A DNA stretch of 64,000 nucleotides from Cryptomeria japonica (Eukaryota; Streptophyta; Pinopsida; Cupressales; Cupressaceae): NCBI RefSeq assembly GCF_030272615.1, contig NC_081413.1, forward strand, positions 604,624,709 through 604,688,708, read 5' to 3'. Shown here in pieces: positions 12,114 through 23,102 of this stretch (within the stretch, counting starts at the first letter, position 1; the number at the start of each line of letters is the position of its first letter). Below the pieces are notes generated by a model, which was not told the origin of the DNA, did not search any database, and saw only the letters and a program-made list of their open reading frames with translations. Made by a program: the position numbers and the translations under genes.

Positions 12114-12154
<41 letters not shown>

Positions 12155-12410
12155 ATATGTATATGTATATATATGTATATATATATATATATGTATGTAT
12201 ATGTATATATATATGTATGTACATGTATATGTATGTCTATATATATATGTATATATATATGTATATATATATATATACATATATATATATAGACATACAT
12301 ATACATGTACATACATATATATATACATATACATACATATATATATATATATATACATATATATACATATACATATATATACATATATATACATATATAT
12401 ATATATATAG
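11968..12410. repeat. Microsatellite block: (TA)n, (CA)n, (TATG)n/(TATA)n
   Basis: (AT)n at 11968-11987, (CA)n at about 12031-12055, then TATATG/TATA-type repeats from 12110 to 12408. All long open frames read through it are repeat artefacts of alternating Tyr/Ile/Met/Thr/His codons. Confidence 0.95.
12159..12372. repeat. Large near-perfect palindrome in TA-rich DNA
   Basis: Arms centred near 12264/12265. Positions 12189-12237 are an exact reverse complement of 12292-12340, including non-repetitive landmarks such as GTACATG and GTATGTCTAT, and similarity continues outward to about 12159 and 12372. The RNA or single strand would fold into a long hairpin, and duplex DNA could extrude a cruciform. 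Confidence 0.85.
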
Positions 12411-12526
12411 TCTCTTGAAGTTTACTGATCTTTCATCCTTGAATATCGGCTTAAATCCTTTTTTATCCATCTCTTCATCTATCTGAAGGTATATATGCCT
12501 TTTCTCATTTTCATAATTTCTTAGAG

Positions 12527-14632
12527 TCATACACTTTGGTGGCATCACTTTATCTTCCTCTAAAATGTAATGTTTCATTGATGTTACCTTTGTTTCGATG
12601 AAACGATTGTTATCATCAATGAGCCTTGTGGTTTCATCAATCTCCTCATTTTCATAGAAATCTTTACCTTACGTGTTTGTGTCAATGTAATGCTCCATCA
12701 GTTCATCGAAACCCTATTTTTGATAGGAATCCTTTTGTCAATGCATTTCACAACCGTCTTATCGATCTTTAAGTTTATCGATAATGGTTCCTCATTATCC
12801 GACTTTTGCATTGGCATTGATGAAATTCCTTATTTCAGTGAAAGAAGAATATCTTCTTTCAACCTTTTTTTTTTACCAATGGTATGTTATTGATGAAAAT
12901 CTCTTATGTTTTATCAACCTTTTGTCTTTCGATGAAACTGTCACTGTTGGTCAATAACTTTAGTATCTCTTTGACACCTCTCTTTTCTCGAAAAGTCCTA
13001 TCGATGAAACCTTCCCTAGTTTCTTCGATCTCATCATTTCAATAGAACTATCATCTTCGATGAATTCTTTACCTGTCCTATCGATAACGTAGTTTCTTCG
13101 GCAGCCTTGCTTCATCGACGGAACCTACTTTGGTTTCTTCAATATACCTTCTATCGATGAAAAATAATTCTTTCAATAAGTCCCTTTTGAAGTTCATTGA
13201 GGCCCAAGTCTGTTCGATAAATCATCTTATCGATGAAACATCAATAGGTTTCTTCGATACAACAGGTGTACCATTTCAGTCAAACTAGACATTTTGGTGA
13301 GAGGTTAGTGTGTATATCCAATGGCTTTGGTTTGGCCGATAACTTTTAGGATTCTGATGTCGGTGGAAGTTTCAAGGGTTCTATCGAAGTTCTTAAGGGC
13401 ATGCTTGATTTCTTTTTTTTTAATAGAAAACTTCCGTAGCACACTATTGTTTCGATGGAATCATACACTTCAGTGGCATCACTTTATCTTCCTTTGAAAT
13501 GTCATGTTTCATTGATGTTACCTTGTTTCGATGAAACCATCCTTATCATCAATGAATGAACCTTGTGGTTTCATCGATCTCCTCATTTTCATCGAAAGCT
13601 TTACCTTACATGTTCATGCCGATGTAGTCCTCCATCGGTTCATCGAAACCCTATTTTTGATAAGAATCCTTTTGTCACTGTATTTCACAACCGACTTATC
13701 AATTTTTAAGTTTATTGATAATGGTTCCTTGTTATCCGTCTTTTGCATTGGCATCGATGAAACTCCTTATGTCACTGAAAGAAGAATATCTTCTTTCGAC
13801 CTTTTGTTTTTACCAATGGCATGTTATCGATAAAAATCTCTTATGTTTTATCAACCTTTTGTCTTTTGATGAAACTGTCACTATCGGCCAATAACTTTAG
13901 TATCTCTTCGACACCTTTCTTTTCTCGAAAAGTCCTATTGATGAAACCTTCCCCAATTTCTTTGATCTCATCATTTCGGTAGAACTATCATCTTCGATGA
14001 ATTCTTTACATGTCCTACTGATACCATAGTTTCTTCGGCAGCCTTGCTTCATCGATGGAACCTCCTTTGGTTTCTTCGATATACATTCTATCAATGAAAA
14101 ATAATTCTTTCGATAAGTCCCTTTTGAAGTTCATCGAGGCCCAAGTCTATTCGATAAATCATCTTATCAATGAAACATGAATAGGTCTCTTCGATACAAT
14201 AGGTGTACCATTTCTATCAAACTAGACATTTCGGTGAGAGATTAGTTTGTATATCTAATTGCTTTGGTTTGGCCAATAACTTTTAGGATTCTGATGTCGG
14301 TGGAAGTTTCAAGGGTTCTATCAAAAATCTTAAGGGCATGGTTGATTTCTTTTTTTATAGAAAACTTCCGTAGCGCACTTTTGTTTTGATGGAATCATAC
14401 ACTTCAGTGGCATCACTTTATCTTCCTTCGAAATGTCATGTTTCATCGATGTTACTTTGTTTCAATGAAACCATCCTTATCATCAATGAGCCTTGTGGTT
14501 TCATCGATCTCCTCATTTTCATTGAAATCTTTACCTTATGTGTCAATGTAATCCTCCATCAGTTCATCAAAACCCTATTTTTGATAGGAATCCTTTTGTC
14601 ACTGCATTTCACAACCGGCTTAATGATAATTG
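12527..14632. repeat. 934-bp tandem repeat, about 2.25 copies
   Basis: The landmark TCATACACTT starts at 12527, 13461 and 14395, exactly 934 bases apart each time. Copies 1 and 2 are full (12527-13460, 13461-14394); copy 3 stops near 14632 after a small internal deletion. In a sampled 175-base stretch copies 1 and 2 agree at roughly nine in ten positions, and many differences are CG to TG/CA. Each unit is itself built of a dispersed short motif, CGATGAAAC and its complement GTTTCATCG, about a dozen times including variants. No coding potential recognised. Confidence 0.9.
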
Positions 14633-14665
14633 GCCCCAGCCACCTTCAAGCTTTCTAGGCCTTCC

Positions 14666-14666
<1 letters not shown>

Positions 14667-14707
<41 letters not shown>

Positions 14708-14800
14708 TTGTATTGATATTTATATATATATATTTGTATTGATATTTTTATATATATTTATCATCATTCACATTATATATTAGGATTTTGTTGAGACTCA
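14667..14800. repeat. (GT)n and TA-rich microsatellite
   Basis: (GT)n at about 14668-14704 followed by two copies of TTTGTATTGATATTT separated by TA runs. It flanks the 934-bp repeat on the right as the (CA)n tract flanks it on the left, in opposite orientation. Confidence 0.85.
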
Positions 14801-15634
14801 CATCTATATAATCAGATTAATATATATAGTTTCCTATTTTCCTACCTGTTCTCTCAGTTTTAAGTTAAATCAATTTCAGATGCATATGTCAATTTTCCTC
14901 TTTCTTCCCAGTAATCTCGAGCATCATATTATTAGATTAAGGGTAAACCTGATAAAATTTTATCTCACTTACAGCTTTCCCATGACACTCAATTAGGGCC
15001 TGGAAGGCTCTCGAACCATATTCTTTAAGATGGTAGCTCCCTGCGATCTCTTTGCAGGAATATTTATGGAATTTGCCTTGTTAATATTTATTGAGTTTAT
15101 GCTCTTCGATGGGTAATCACTCTCGCATTATCTTTCTAGATATTTTTCGAGACTAATAATTTGACTTGTGTATCCTAATAGGGTGACCATCCAGACATGT
15201 ATGATATATTGTATAAGTTGACCTATTCATTTTTCCTTTTCCTAACATTTTGGTGAGAGATTTTCTCAAGATTTTGTGTAGTATAAGGAGTAGAGCATGC
15301 TTAACCCTGTGTTTCAGGAATAGCAAGAACTGTCGCCCACAAATGACAGCATCACCCCTAGAGATAGGCAATTTGCTGCTCAAATTTACATAGAGGATTT
15401 CTACATACAATCTTCATTATTTTGGACAAGTTCCCTTTGTGATCTTGTATCTCCATTTTGTATCGCATTCTTAATTTTTCTGATCCTTGAGGGATTTGGG
15501 CTAGACCAAAGGTTTTCTTCCCTCCATTCTTTCCTACTAGTGCCCACACTGAATGGAGGTATAAATGTAAATCTATCTATTTTTAAAATTAATAAAATTA
15601 TTTGGCCTTGGCCTTTTATCAATTAAAAATAAAT
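14801..15634 (+). other. LINE 3' terminal region and A-rich tail
   Basis: Noncoding sequence between the repeats and the right TSD. Its last part has LINE-like features: GGAGGTATAAATGTAAATC, TTAATAAAATT near 15591, GGCCTTGGCC, and a terminal A-rich tail from 15620. Open frames here on the minus strand match nothing I recognise. Confidence 0.5.
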
Positions 15635-15651
15635 AAAAAATTCATGTATAT
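15635..15651 (+). repeat. Right target-site duplication of the LINE
   Basis: Identical to 5505-5521. The Gypsy frame resumes directly after it (IHVY then GNYQLVICQVNDD). Confidence 0.9.
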
Positions 15652-15935
15652 GGCAATTATCAACTAGTCATCTGCCAAGTCAACGATGATTATATGACAA
15701 AGGATGAAAAAACTTTTCCCTTCAAAAAGAAAGTGGATGAATTTAAAAATTATTTTGATGACATTATCTTTGAGAAAATTTCAAGAGTACATAATAGAGC
15801 ACTAGATTCCATGGCTATAATCAGATCCTTAGTTGACATTCCTAACAATGAGCCATAGTAAGAGTTCTTGGTGGAATAGTTGATGATGTTTACTTTTGAT
15901 GTTCCCCAATCTGAACTCATTTGTGAATTTTTTTT
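15652..15935 (+). pseudogene. Ty3/Gypsy (Tat-like) pol, part 2: rest of second RNase H
   Basis: Continues part 1 in the same frame when the LINE and one TSD copy are ignored: GNYQLVICQVNDDYMTKDEK, then FKKKVDEFKNYFDDIIF, NRALDSMAIIRSLVDIP and FDVPQSELICEF. Stops are at about 15856-15861 and 15880. The canonical GDSQ is replaced by GNYQ, removing a catalytic Asp. Similarity ends near a poly-T run at 15930. Confidence 0.85.
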
Positions 15936-18119
15936 TTAACTCATTAACTCATGTATTAATTTATTTATCCCAACTCATCCTTGTACAATGACATATATAC
16001 CTATCTACATGATCAAAACATTTCCCCAAAAACTATCAAATCACCAATGAAAATATTTTATACAACATACCTCTTGCGACATTATCATTAGTGATACCCT
16101 ATACCAAAGGAGTGTGGATCTCTTCTAAGATGTCTTAATCTCGACGAAGAAGAAAGGGCTTTGTGAGAGGTCCATGATGGTATATATGGAGCCTATTCTA
16201 GTGGTCCTACCTTGGCTATAAATCTCATGATAACTAGATACTATTGACTTAAAATTGAACGTGACGTCTATAGATTTGTTAAGAAATATCACCAATGAAA
16301 AATTCATGGAGATATTGTTCATGCACCAATGTAGGAACTTTAGAGCCTCACATCTCCTTGACCCTTCTCTCAATGGGCACTTGACCGCATAGGTAAGATT
16401 CAACCCACCTCTACTAATGGCCATGGGTTCGTCCCTAATGCCACTAAGTATTGCATGAAGTGTATCAAAGCCATCCCTCATATCTATGTTATCAAAAATC
16501 AATTTAAAAGTTTATCCTTAATTACCTCATATGCTAGTATGATATTCTCCTCTCCATTGCCACTGACAATGATCGTCCCTTAAAAATTAGGATGTATGTG
16601 AGCTTTGTGACAATTTTCACATCCAACACCATTTCGCCACATGATATTATCCTTAGAGTAATAGTCAAGATGAGGCATCTAACAAAACTATACTAAAAGT
16701 TCAATTCAACCATATTTTATAGATTTGACTAATTTGGTCATTTTTTTGGTAAAAAAAGTTCTATTTGGAATGGTCTTGAAAAATAATGTTATATTTGTTC
16801 CAATTAAACATGTTATCCATTTGCATTTATGGAAAACTAAATGTTCAAACATGTTTCCTAATTCTTAGACTCGTCTAGGAACTACAATTTCGATGCTTTA
16901 CTCTAAAACATTCTTCTATATTATGTCATTGTCTTCTCAATAACACATAATGTCAAAATTAAAGAAAAACATTTGGTATTAACTAGAGCAAATTAAATCA
17001 CAAATGAACAAATTCTATGTAAATCATGACATTAGAAATACAAAAGTTTTGTACACCACAACAACATGGTGAAATATATAACCATGTGTTTGCACAAGAA
17101 TATATAATTGTAAACAAATTGCTATCCGCATTAATCTTTACTATCTTTACAATAATTTTATAAAGATTAACATTTATTTTATCTTATATTAATATTTTCA
17201 TTGTTCATATATTTTTTTTAAATCTCAACTTGTTCAAATAAAAACACACTTTAATTTAAATAGATCCAAAATAAAATATATAAAAAAGAATCATAGATAT
17301 ACACATGACTATTAAAATTAAAAGCGTTTACATTCAATAAATATCAATCAATTATTATAGATAAAATGTTAAATTGAAGATCAGAGTTCCACAATCCATA
17401 AACGTATCATTTAATTACTTCTGTATTTGATTGTATTTATTCTTTTCTACATCAAATAAAAAAAAACATCAACAAATTTTAAATTAATTGTATAGAAGTG
17501 GAAGTAACTATCATGGACTGTCAAAGTATCATGTCTATGCCCTATTATTCGAGTGACTCAAGTAGACAATGGCGTGGATTTCACTGAAAGAAAAGTTGCC
17601 TACAACAGTTCTAAACATATGATATAATAATTGTCCGGAAAGGAAAGTTAATATTATTATAGATCATAGTGAACTGGGCGGCTTACAGGAATTGAATCTT
17701 AAATGTTATTGACAGATATATTCTATTAGCCGAATCGCAAAGCGTGAAATGAGTGAAAATTGCTGGGACACGCAACAAATTAAATTGTCTTACGATCTTA
17801 TCAAAGGCTGCCATAAAGAAAAAACAATGAATTCTGACAACATCAGAATTTGACAACATATCATTCAGACATATGAATGGTGTAAGAAAAGAGACAGTGA
17901 TTGAGATTGACTCGGCATATCGCAAATCACGAAGGAGAGCAGGTGAGAAATTAGGGCAAAAAATTGGCATCAAACTCTGCGCGCCAAACTGAGGTATGTC
18001 CTTGTCATTCCACGTAAAGGTGTGATGATAGATGATTGTGACTGTAAATTTTAGGTTAAATAGATCTATGGCAGTTTAAGTTGTAATTGTGTATATCTAT
18101 TAATAAATATTTTGGATCA
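15936..18119. other. AT-rich intergenic DNA with one unassigned minus-strand ORF
   Basis: A 125-codon minus frame (16125-16502) beginning MIFDNIDMRDGFDTLHAILS and continuing open downstream for a few codons was not recognised; it lacks a visible domain. The rest (16503-18119) is AT-rich with no coding signal that I can support, including a 96-codon minus frame at 17683-17973 with no known motif. Confidence 0.4.
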
Positions 18120-18700
18120 TATTCACTACTAGAAAGAGGAGTGTAATGGGTACGGTAGTAGGAAGAGTGTTTAGAAAGAAATAGGGAGAATAAGTCCTAT
18201 GATGATCATGTGATGATCCCAAAGTGAAGGGTAAGATAAAATGAAGGGGAGTAAGTCAATTTTGTTGGTATAATAATTGTTTTTTTGGATAGTAGAATGG
18301 GCCTTTAAAAGGAAATAGGAGGAAGAAGCCATGTGATGATTTGAAAGTGAAGAGTAAAATTAAAGGAAGAAGGGGAGTAAAACAAAAGGAGGAAGGGGGA
18401 GTAAAACAACTTTGTCTAGAATAGGTACAATAATTGTTTGTTTGATAATAGTAGAATGAGCTTTTCAAAGGACATAGGAGGAAGAAGTCATGTGATGATC
18501 TGATTAGAAAGGGTAAAACAAAAGGAGGAAGGGGAATAGGTACAATAATACAATGATTGATCATATTATGTAATTTACTTTTATGATTATGTAGCAATAA
18601 AAAATTTAAGATACATAATTTAGAAAAACATTCCTATTTTGTTTCTCAAATTACAAAAGGAGGAAGGGGAGTAAAACAAGTCTATCTAGATTATACGTAC
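18120..18700. repeat. GA-rich imperfect tandem repeats, unit about 140 bp
   Basis: Three to four diverged units share AATAGGAGGAAGAAG, CATGTGATGAT, AAAGTGAAG and GGAAGGGGAGTAAAAC blocks, near 18160-18260, 18285-18410, 18440-18550 and a partial copy at 18650-18690. A minus-strand open frame (18256-18597) is only the repeat read backwards. Confidence 0.65.
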
Positions 18701-20811
18701 TATAATTTTTGTTTACATGATTTTTCTTATGTACAACATGTTATGTAATTTATTTTTTATGGCTACATAGTAATAAAATGTTTAAAATATATTTAGAAGA
18801 ACATTCATAATTTATTTTTTAAATTGTAAAGTTGGGTCAGACATCACTTTGTTAGCTATAGATTTAAGGAAAAAGGATTTCAGTTTATTTTTTCATCAAG
18901 TTAAATTAAGTGAGAATTCATTCAATATTCTTGAGAAGTTATATTTAAAAATTAATAAATAATTATTTATTTATAACATAGCTTTTTGTCTGTTGATAGA
19001 TAACTTTTCTTAAAATGATTTGATTTTTCTTTTCAATTTAATTAAAGTGATTTATGTGGGGTTATATTTTTTGTATTATTTTATTAATAGTAGATGAAAA
19101 TTGGGATGACCATAGAAAAGTTTTGAAGGTAAAGAGAAGGGGTTGGATCAAGGATTTTTCATGAGTTGAAATATTAGTAGCTTAAGAAACAAACTAAATA
19201 TTGTACAAAAGATAGGCATTTAGTCACCACTTTCATGTAGCAAACAAATGGTAGAAGAAACCCTCTGGACAAGAAGCTATGAAAATGTAAGAATTATCAC
19301 TTGATGCACAAGAATTCTTGATTCAATTCGTTTATTGAGTAACATTGTTATTGATAATTTTGACTCTATCTATTTGTTGTACATTGACATTTTTTTTAAT
19401 TAAGGAACTAGAAAAATTGAGGTCCTTGGCTTTACCAAGAGTAAGATTGTATACCTCCATAAATGTTTGGAGGTTTGTTGAAGGTCATATAGCCTTAGCC
19501 AAGAATATTTTTCCTTTAGTATAGAATTGGATAAATTAGAAAAATTATGAGATTGTTTCACATATGGATGTCATTGTTATCATTGATGTCAAACTTTTTT
19601 TCTATTGATCCTGATGAATGTATACATGTTCAACTATTGCAAGGTGTATCTAGTTATTGGTATGGATGTTTTTTTTTATGTTTTTACATTATAGAATTGA
19701 TTATGGGTTCATGTCATACTATTCAAAGGAAGTATGATAATGCTTTTATGTGTTTCCAAAAGTTAGGTGTTCCTTTAGTGGTCCAAAAATATTTCTATTC
19801 TCTTTTGTGTCTGCTCTGGTAGAACTTATTGTGGTCGTAAATGAATGTTTGTACCAAACATGTCTTTGGTGATCATGTTATCCATTTTGATTTCTTTTCT
19901 TATCATGACTATGTCGCATATCAAGATGTTGCAATTCTCTTGGGGTGAACTATTTTCTTTTAGGTTCAGAATAGGATAATATGTGTTTATTAGATCAAGT
20001 ATTGTACTAGTTTGTGCATATTGGTCCAATCGGTTGCGCATAAACGTTTTTAATGTTAATTGGAAGGTGTGCTAACTTGGCGTGAACCAAAATCAGGATT
20101 ATAACCTTCCAACACTTCAAAAAAGTTATCTTTGAATATGATAACCTATTGGATGCAAGTGTCACCAATATTCCTAAATATCTCTTTACTACATAATAAA
20201 TCTACTATATTGGATAGAAAATTTGATGTAATAACATTATACCAATGTCGTGCTATAAAAATTCCATTAATAGGTCTACCCAATCATGTTGTACCTAATT
20301 TTTTTGGTATGGGGTATATCCTAAGATTGAATTTTCATCCCATATTACAAAGCCAATATTAGAGAAAATAAGAGAAATAAATAAGCTACAAATATATGAG
20401 GAAAAAAATAATTTGGTAACAATTTCTCATGGATGTTTGATGCTTAAAAATACTTTGTAGGATCTTAAATTGCATCAATTATTAGTTTTTGATTGATTAA
20501 TAGTATCTAGGGGTTGCACCCTTGTATTAAATTAAAAAAATAGTACATTTCTTTTTTGATAACTAGAAACTAGTATACCATTATATTACCCAACTAAAAA
20601 TACTATTTGATATTATTTGGACAAAAGGGCTCATCTACAATCACCCTAACTGACAAAGCTAACACACCCGCCCCCCTTAAAAAAAAAGGTCTTTGTGTAA
20701 AAAATGGAGACTTAGCTATACAAACTATATCCAACATTTTTATATTGATTGAAACTTAACAAATACCATTACATCACATCATATAACAGGATTGAACAAA
20801 AGGAGCCAATT
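18701..20811. other. AT-rich intergenic DNA, no assignable gene
   Basis: Contains short open frames at 19547-19822 and 20132-20362 on the plus strand. Neither shows a domain I recognise, though the stretch 19540-20040 is less AT-rich than its surroundings and could be a decayed element. Confidence 0.35.
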
Positions 20812-20961
20812 TGTTGGGAATGGTTGCCGTTGCACCAAAAGATTGACTTGTCAATGCCCGATACAACCACTAGACTTATAGCATCCACTGGAGGCGGTTA
20901 AGCCATGTCGCAAACACACTACTTTTGCTGCACAGAGACCAAGGGTGGATACCTTGCAACA
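20812..20961 (-). repeat. 3' LTR of the miniature element
   Basis: 150 bp, ends GCAACA on the plus strand; lies next to the polypurine tract. Confidence 0.85.
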
Positions 20962-21015
20962 ATCCCCCCTCAACACAAGTGGGGTTTGAACCCATGACCC
21001 AACTCTGATACCATT

Positions 21016-21165
21016 TGTTGGGAGTGGTTGTTGTTGCACCAAAAGATTGACCTTTCAATGCCCGATACAACCACTAGACTTATGGAATCCATGGGAGGCG
21101 GTTAAGCCATGTCACAAACACACTTCTTTTGTTGTATAAAGACCAAGGGCACACACCTTACAATA
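21016..21165 (-). repeat. 5' LTR of the miniature element
   Basis: 150 bp, ends ACAATA (C-to-T relative to the partner's CAACA); lies next to the primer-binding site. Confidence 0.85.
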
Positions 21166-22895
21166 CAACTAACCCTCTAACCCCACTTGATACATTTCCC
21201 TAGACTTCATAGGGCATATTGAGCCACAATCAGCATGCGCTACAACTTTTGCTTCTTTCAAAATATGCATTCTAGTATTACCACTTTTTTACTTGATGTC
21301 GGCTAGAAAGTCCTCCTTATCACTCACAAATCCTTCAAACCCTCCCACTCATTTTTTGCCAATCCCATCAACTTTTTTAGGAACATGATGTTTTGAGAGA
21401 TAGCTTCCTTCCTCCCCAAGATGAGAGAGGGCTCAATTGAGGTGATTAGTGGTACCTTCCCCACCTCTTTTCTCTTACACTAAACCACACAGTAGTCTTT
21501 AGGAAGTGGTAATCACTTCTATGAGCTAATACTCTCCAATATATCTTCAAGCTCACCAGGAAAATATTTTTTGATTAGTTCTGAATGCAAAAACTTTTCC
21601 AATTCTTTAGGCTCCCGAATCTCCAAAAGTGTTGCTATAAATGTAGAAGACACATCAATATTGATCCTGTTTATGACTTTCCCTCATAAATTCACTGCCT
21701 AGAATAAATTGTAAACTATGAATAAGAAAAATATGATGTGAAATAATGTCTTCTTTAGACATTTCTCTGACACCTTTCCTAATAAGGACATCTACCTCTT
21801 CTTAGAAATGAGGCATAATGGAGTGTCCATACTCATCACCTACTAGAGCTTAATCTACAAGATAGGTGAGTCTTTAACAACCACTAGTGAGAAAAAATAA
21901 GTTATACCTATCTAGCAATGTCCTTACACATTCTTCACTCCTAATATTTCATTTTCTTGCCATTAATTCTAGTTTATCTTTGTCACATCAAATCATTATG
22001 AATCTACTGGAGGTGATGTGTTAAACGAATTTGAGCTCCACGTATAAGTTCATAGACTTCTAAGGTATCCTTGTAATTATATCTTGATATGTTGGCCATA
22101 GGATCAACCAACACATATCCCTTAACTTAAGTTGTGGACCACTGCATAAGTTTTTCGAGTTGTCAATTCAAATTTGAATGGAGCAATGTATTATGAATTA
22201 TGTAAAAAATAGTTAATTCACTTTATGTCTTGGTCCCATCATCACCCAACAACTCACATAAGATAATTGTGCTAGCCTGATGAGATGATATTTGACTTAG
22301 CATAGAATTTTTACTTAACTTCTCTTTTAAAAAGATTGTATACTAATATATGGTCGTCACGATAACCATGAATTATTTTAAACTTAGCAAATATATTTAT
22401 GAGATCCCAAATTTTTTTTTTTCATATTTAAATCTTCACATTTGGGTTCAAGTTTTTCTCAATGGTATTAACTATGATTAAGGAACCACCTTCCAAGTGC
22501 AAGTGTTATGCTTTCAAATCTACACCATATTTTAAGCCTAATGGAGATACTCCAATTTGGTGATGTACTTTATCATTTCTCCTAAATATTTTGACTTGTA
22601 GATGAGTATTATACCACTATTCTTTCACACCACATGTCCAACCCCACTTGGAATAATATTAGCCCTTCAAAACCCACCAAATTTGACCTTCAACCATCTA
22701 ATCTCAAATTCCTTCAATACAACATGGTCTCATGGTCATCTTGTTAGAACCCATTAATAGGCGATGTCTTATGCCCTGGGAAGGATTTGATCATCTCATC
22801 ATCCCAATTTGTCAAGGTGTTTTGGTCTACATTCTAGTTTCTCACTCCAACATTCACTAGTTCTATAATATCTTGAGTGAGTGGGTATTGACAAT
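21166..22895 (-). pseudogene. Degenerate minus-strand coding relic, unassigned
   Basis: Reading the minus strand gives protein-like stretches separated by stops and shifts, for example EIREPKELEKFLHSELIKKY (about 21620-21560), KVPLITSIEPSLILGRKEAI (about 21460-21400), and KGYVLVDPMANISRYNYKDT (about 22120-22060). They look like decayed coding DNA rather than random sequence, but I do not recognise the family. It could be a host pseudogene or an old retroelement gag. Confidence 0.3.
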
Positions 22896-23102
22896 TTACA
22901 TTTTCAATGAAGTATTTCTAATAATATTTTGAATATGGTCATGAAAGGAGTAAGTGATCAACATTGTCTTCACTTTCCATACATAGCACACATCTTCCGA
23001 ACCTTGAATTGTGAGCTTTTTAAACCTATTTGATGTCAAATATTTTTGTAAATAGCAATTCATGCAAAAAAGCCACCCTAAGGGAGGCAATGACCATTCC
23101 AA
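22896..23102 (-). pseudogene. LINE zf-RVT fragment
   Basis: Open frame with GWLFCMNCYLQKYLTSNRFK then GSEDVCYVWKVKTMLITYSF, resembling the zinc-binding domain after the RT of plant L1 elements. The spacing suggests an internal frameshift. No RT or RNase H recognised beside it. Confidence 0.4.

Larger units (their letters stand above)
5522..15634 (+). mobile_element. L1-type LINE interval of about 10.1 kb
   Basis: Non-LTR retrotransposon insertion bounded by a perfect 17-bp TSD and ending in an A-rich tail (AATTAAAAATAAATAAAA) before the right TSD. It holds in order a 5' leader, a degenerate ORF1 (DUF4283-like), a degenerate ORF2 (endonuclease, RT, zinc-binding zf-RVT region, RNase H), then about 4 kb of noncoding DNA with microsatellites and a 934-bp tandem repeat. 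Plant L1 elements are usually nearer 6-7 kb, so the extra length is unusual. Either the repeats belong to the LINE 3' UTR or they grew or inserted later inside it. Confidence 0.8.
20812..21165 (-). mobile_element. 354-bp miniature LTR retroelement (SMART/TRIM type)
   Basis: Two 150-bp direct repeats (20812-20961 and 21016-21165), each starting TGTTGGG, flank only 54 bases. On the minus strand the internal part holds a tRNA-Met primer-binding site TGGTATCAGAGTTGGG (21013 to 20998) beside one repeat and a polypurine tract GAGGGGGGA (20971 to 20963) beside the other, exactly the two signals needed for LTR reverse transcription. Flanks CAATT and CAACT form a 4-of-5 TSD. The repeats differ at about 21 of 150 positions, so it is old. 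It has no coding capacity and would depend on proteins from a full-size element. Confidence 0.85.

Noticed and set aside
12076-12578. Several 97-113 codon open frames on both strands
   Set aside because: They are translations of TA/TG/CA microsatellite DNA, alternating Tyr, Ile, Met, Thr and His.
12527-14632. Regularly spaced repeats, possible CRISPR-like array
   Set aside because: Unit of 934 bp with no short repeat/spacer architecture, in a plant context; ordinary tandem repeat.
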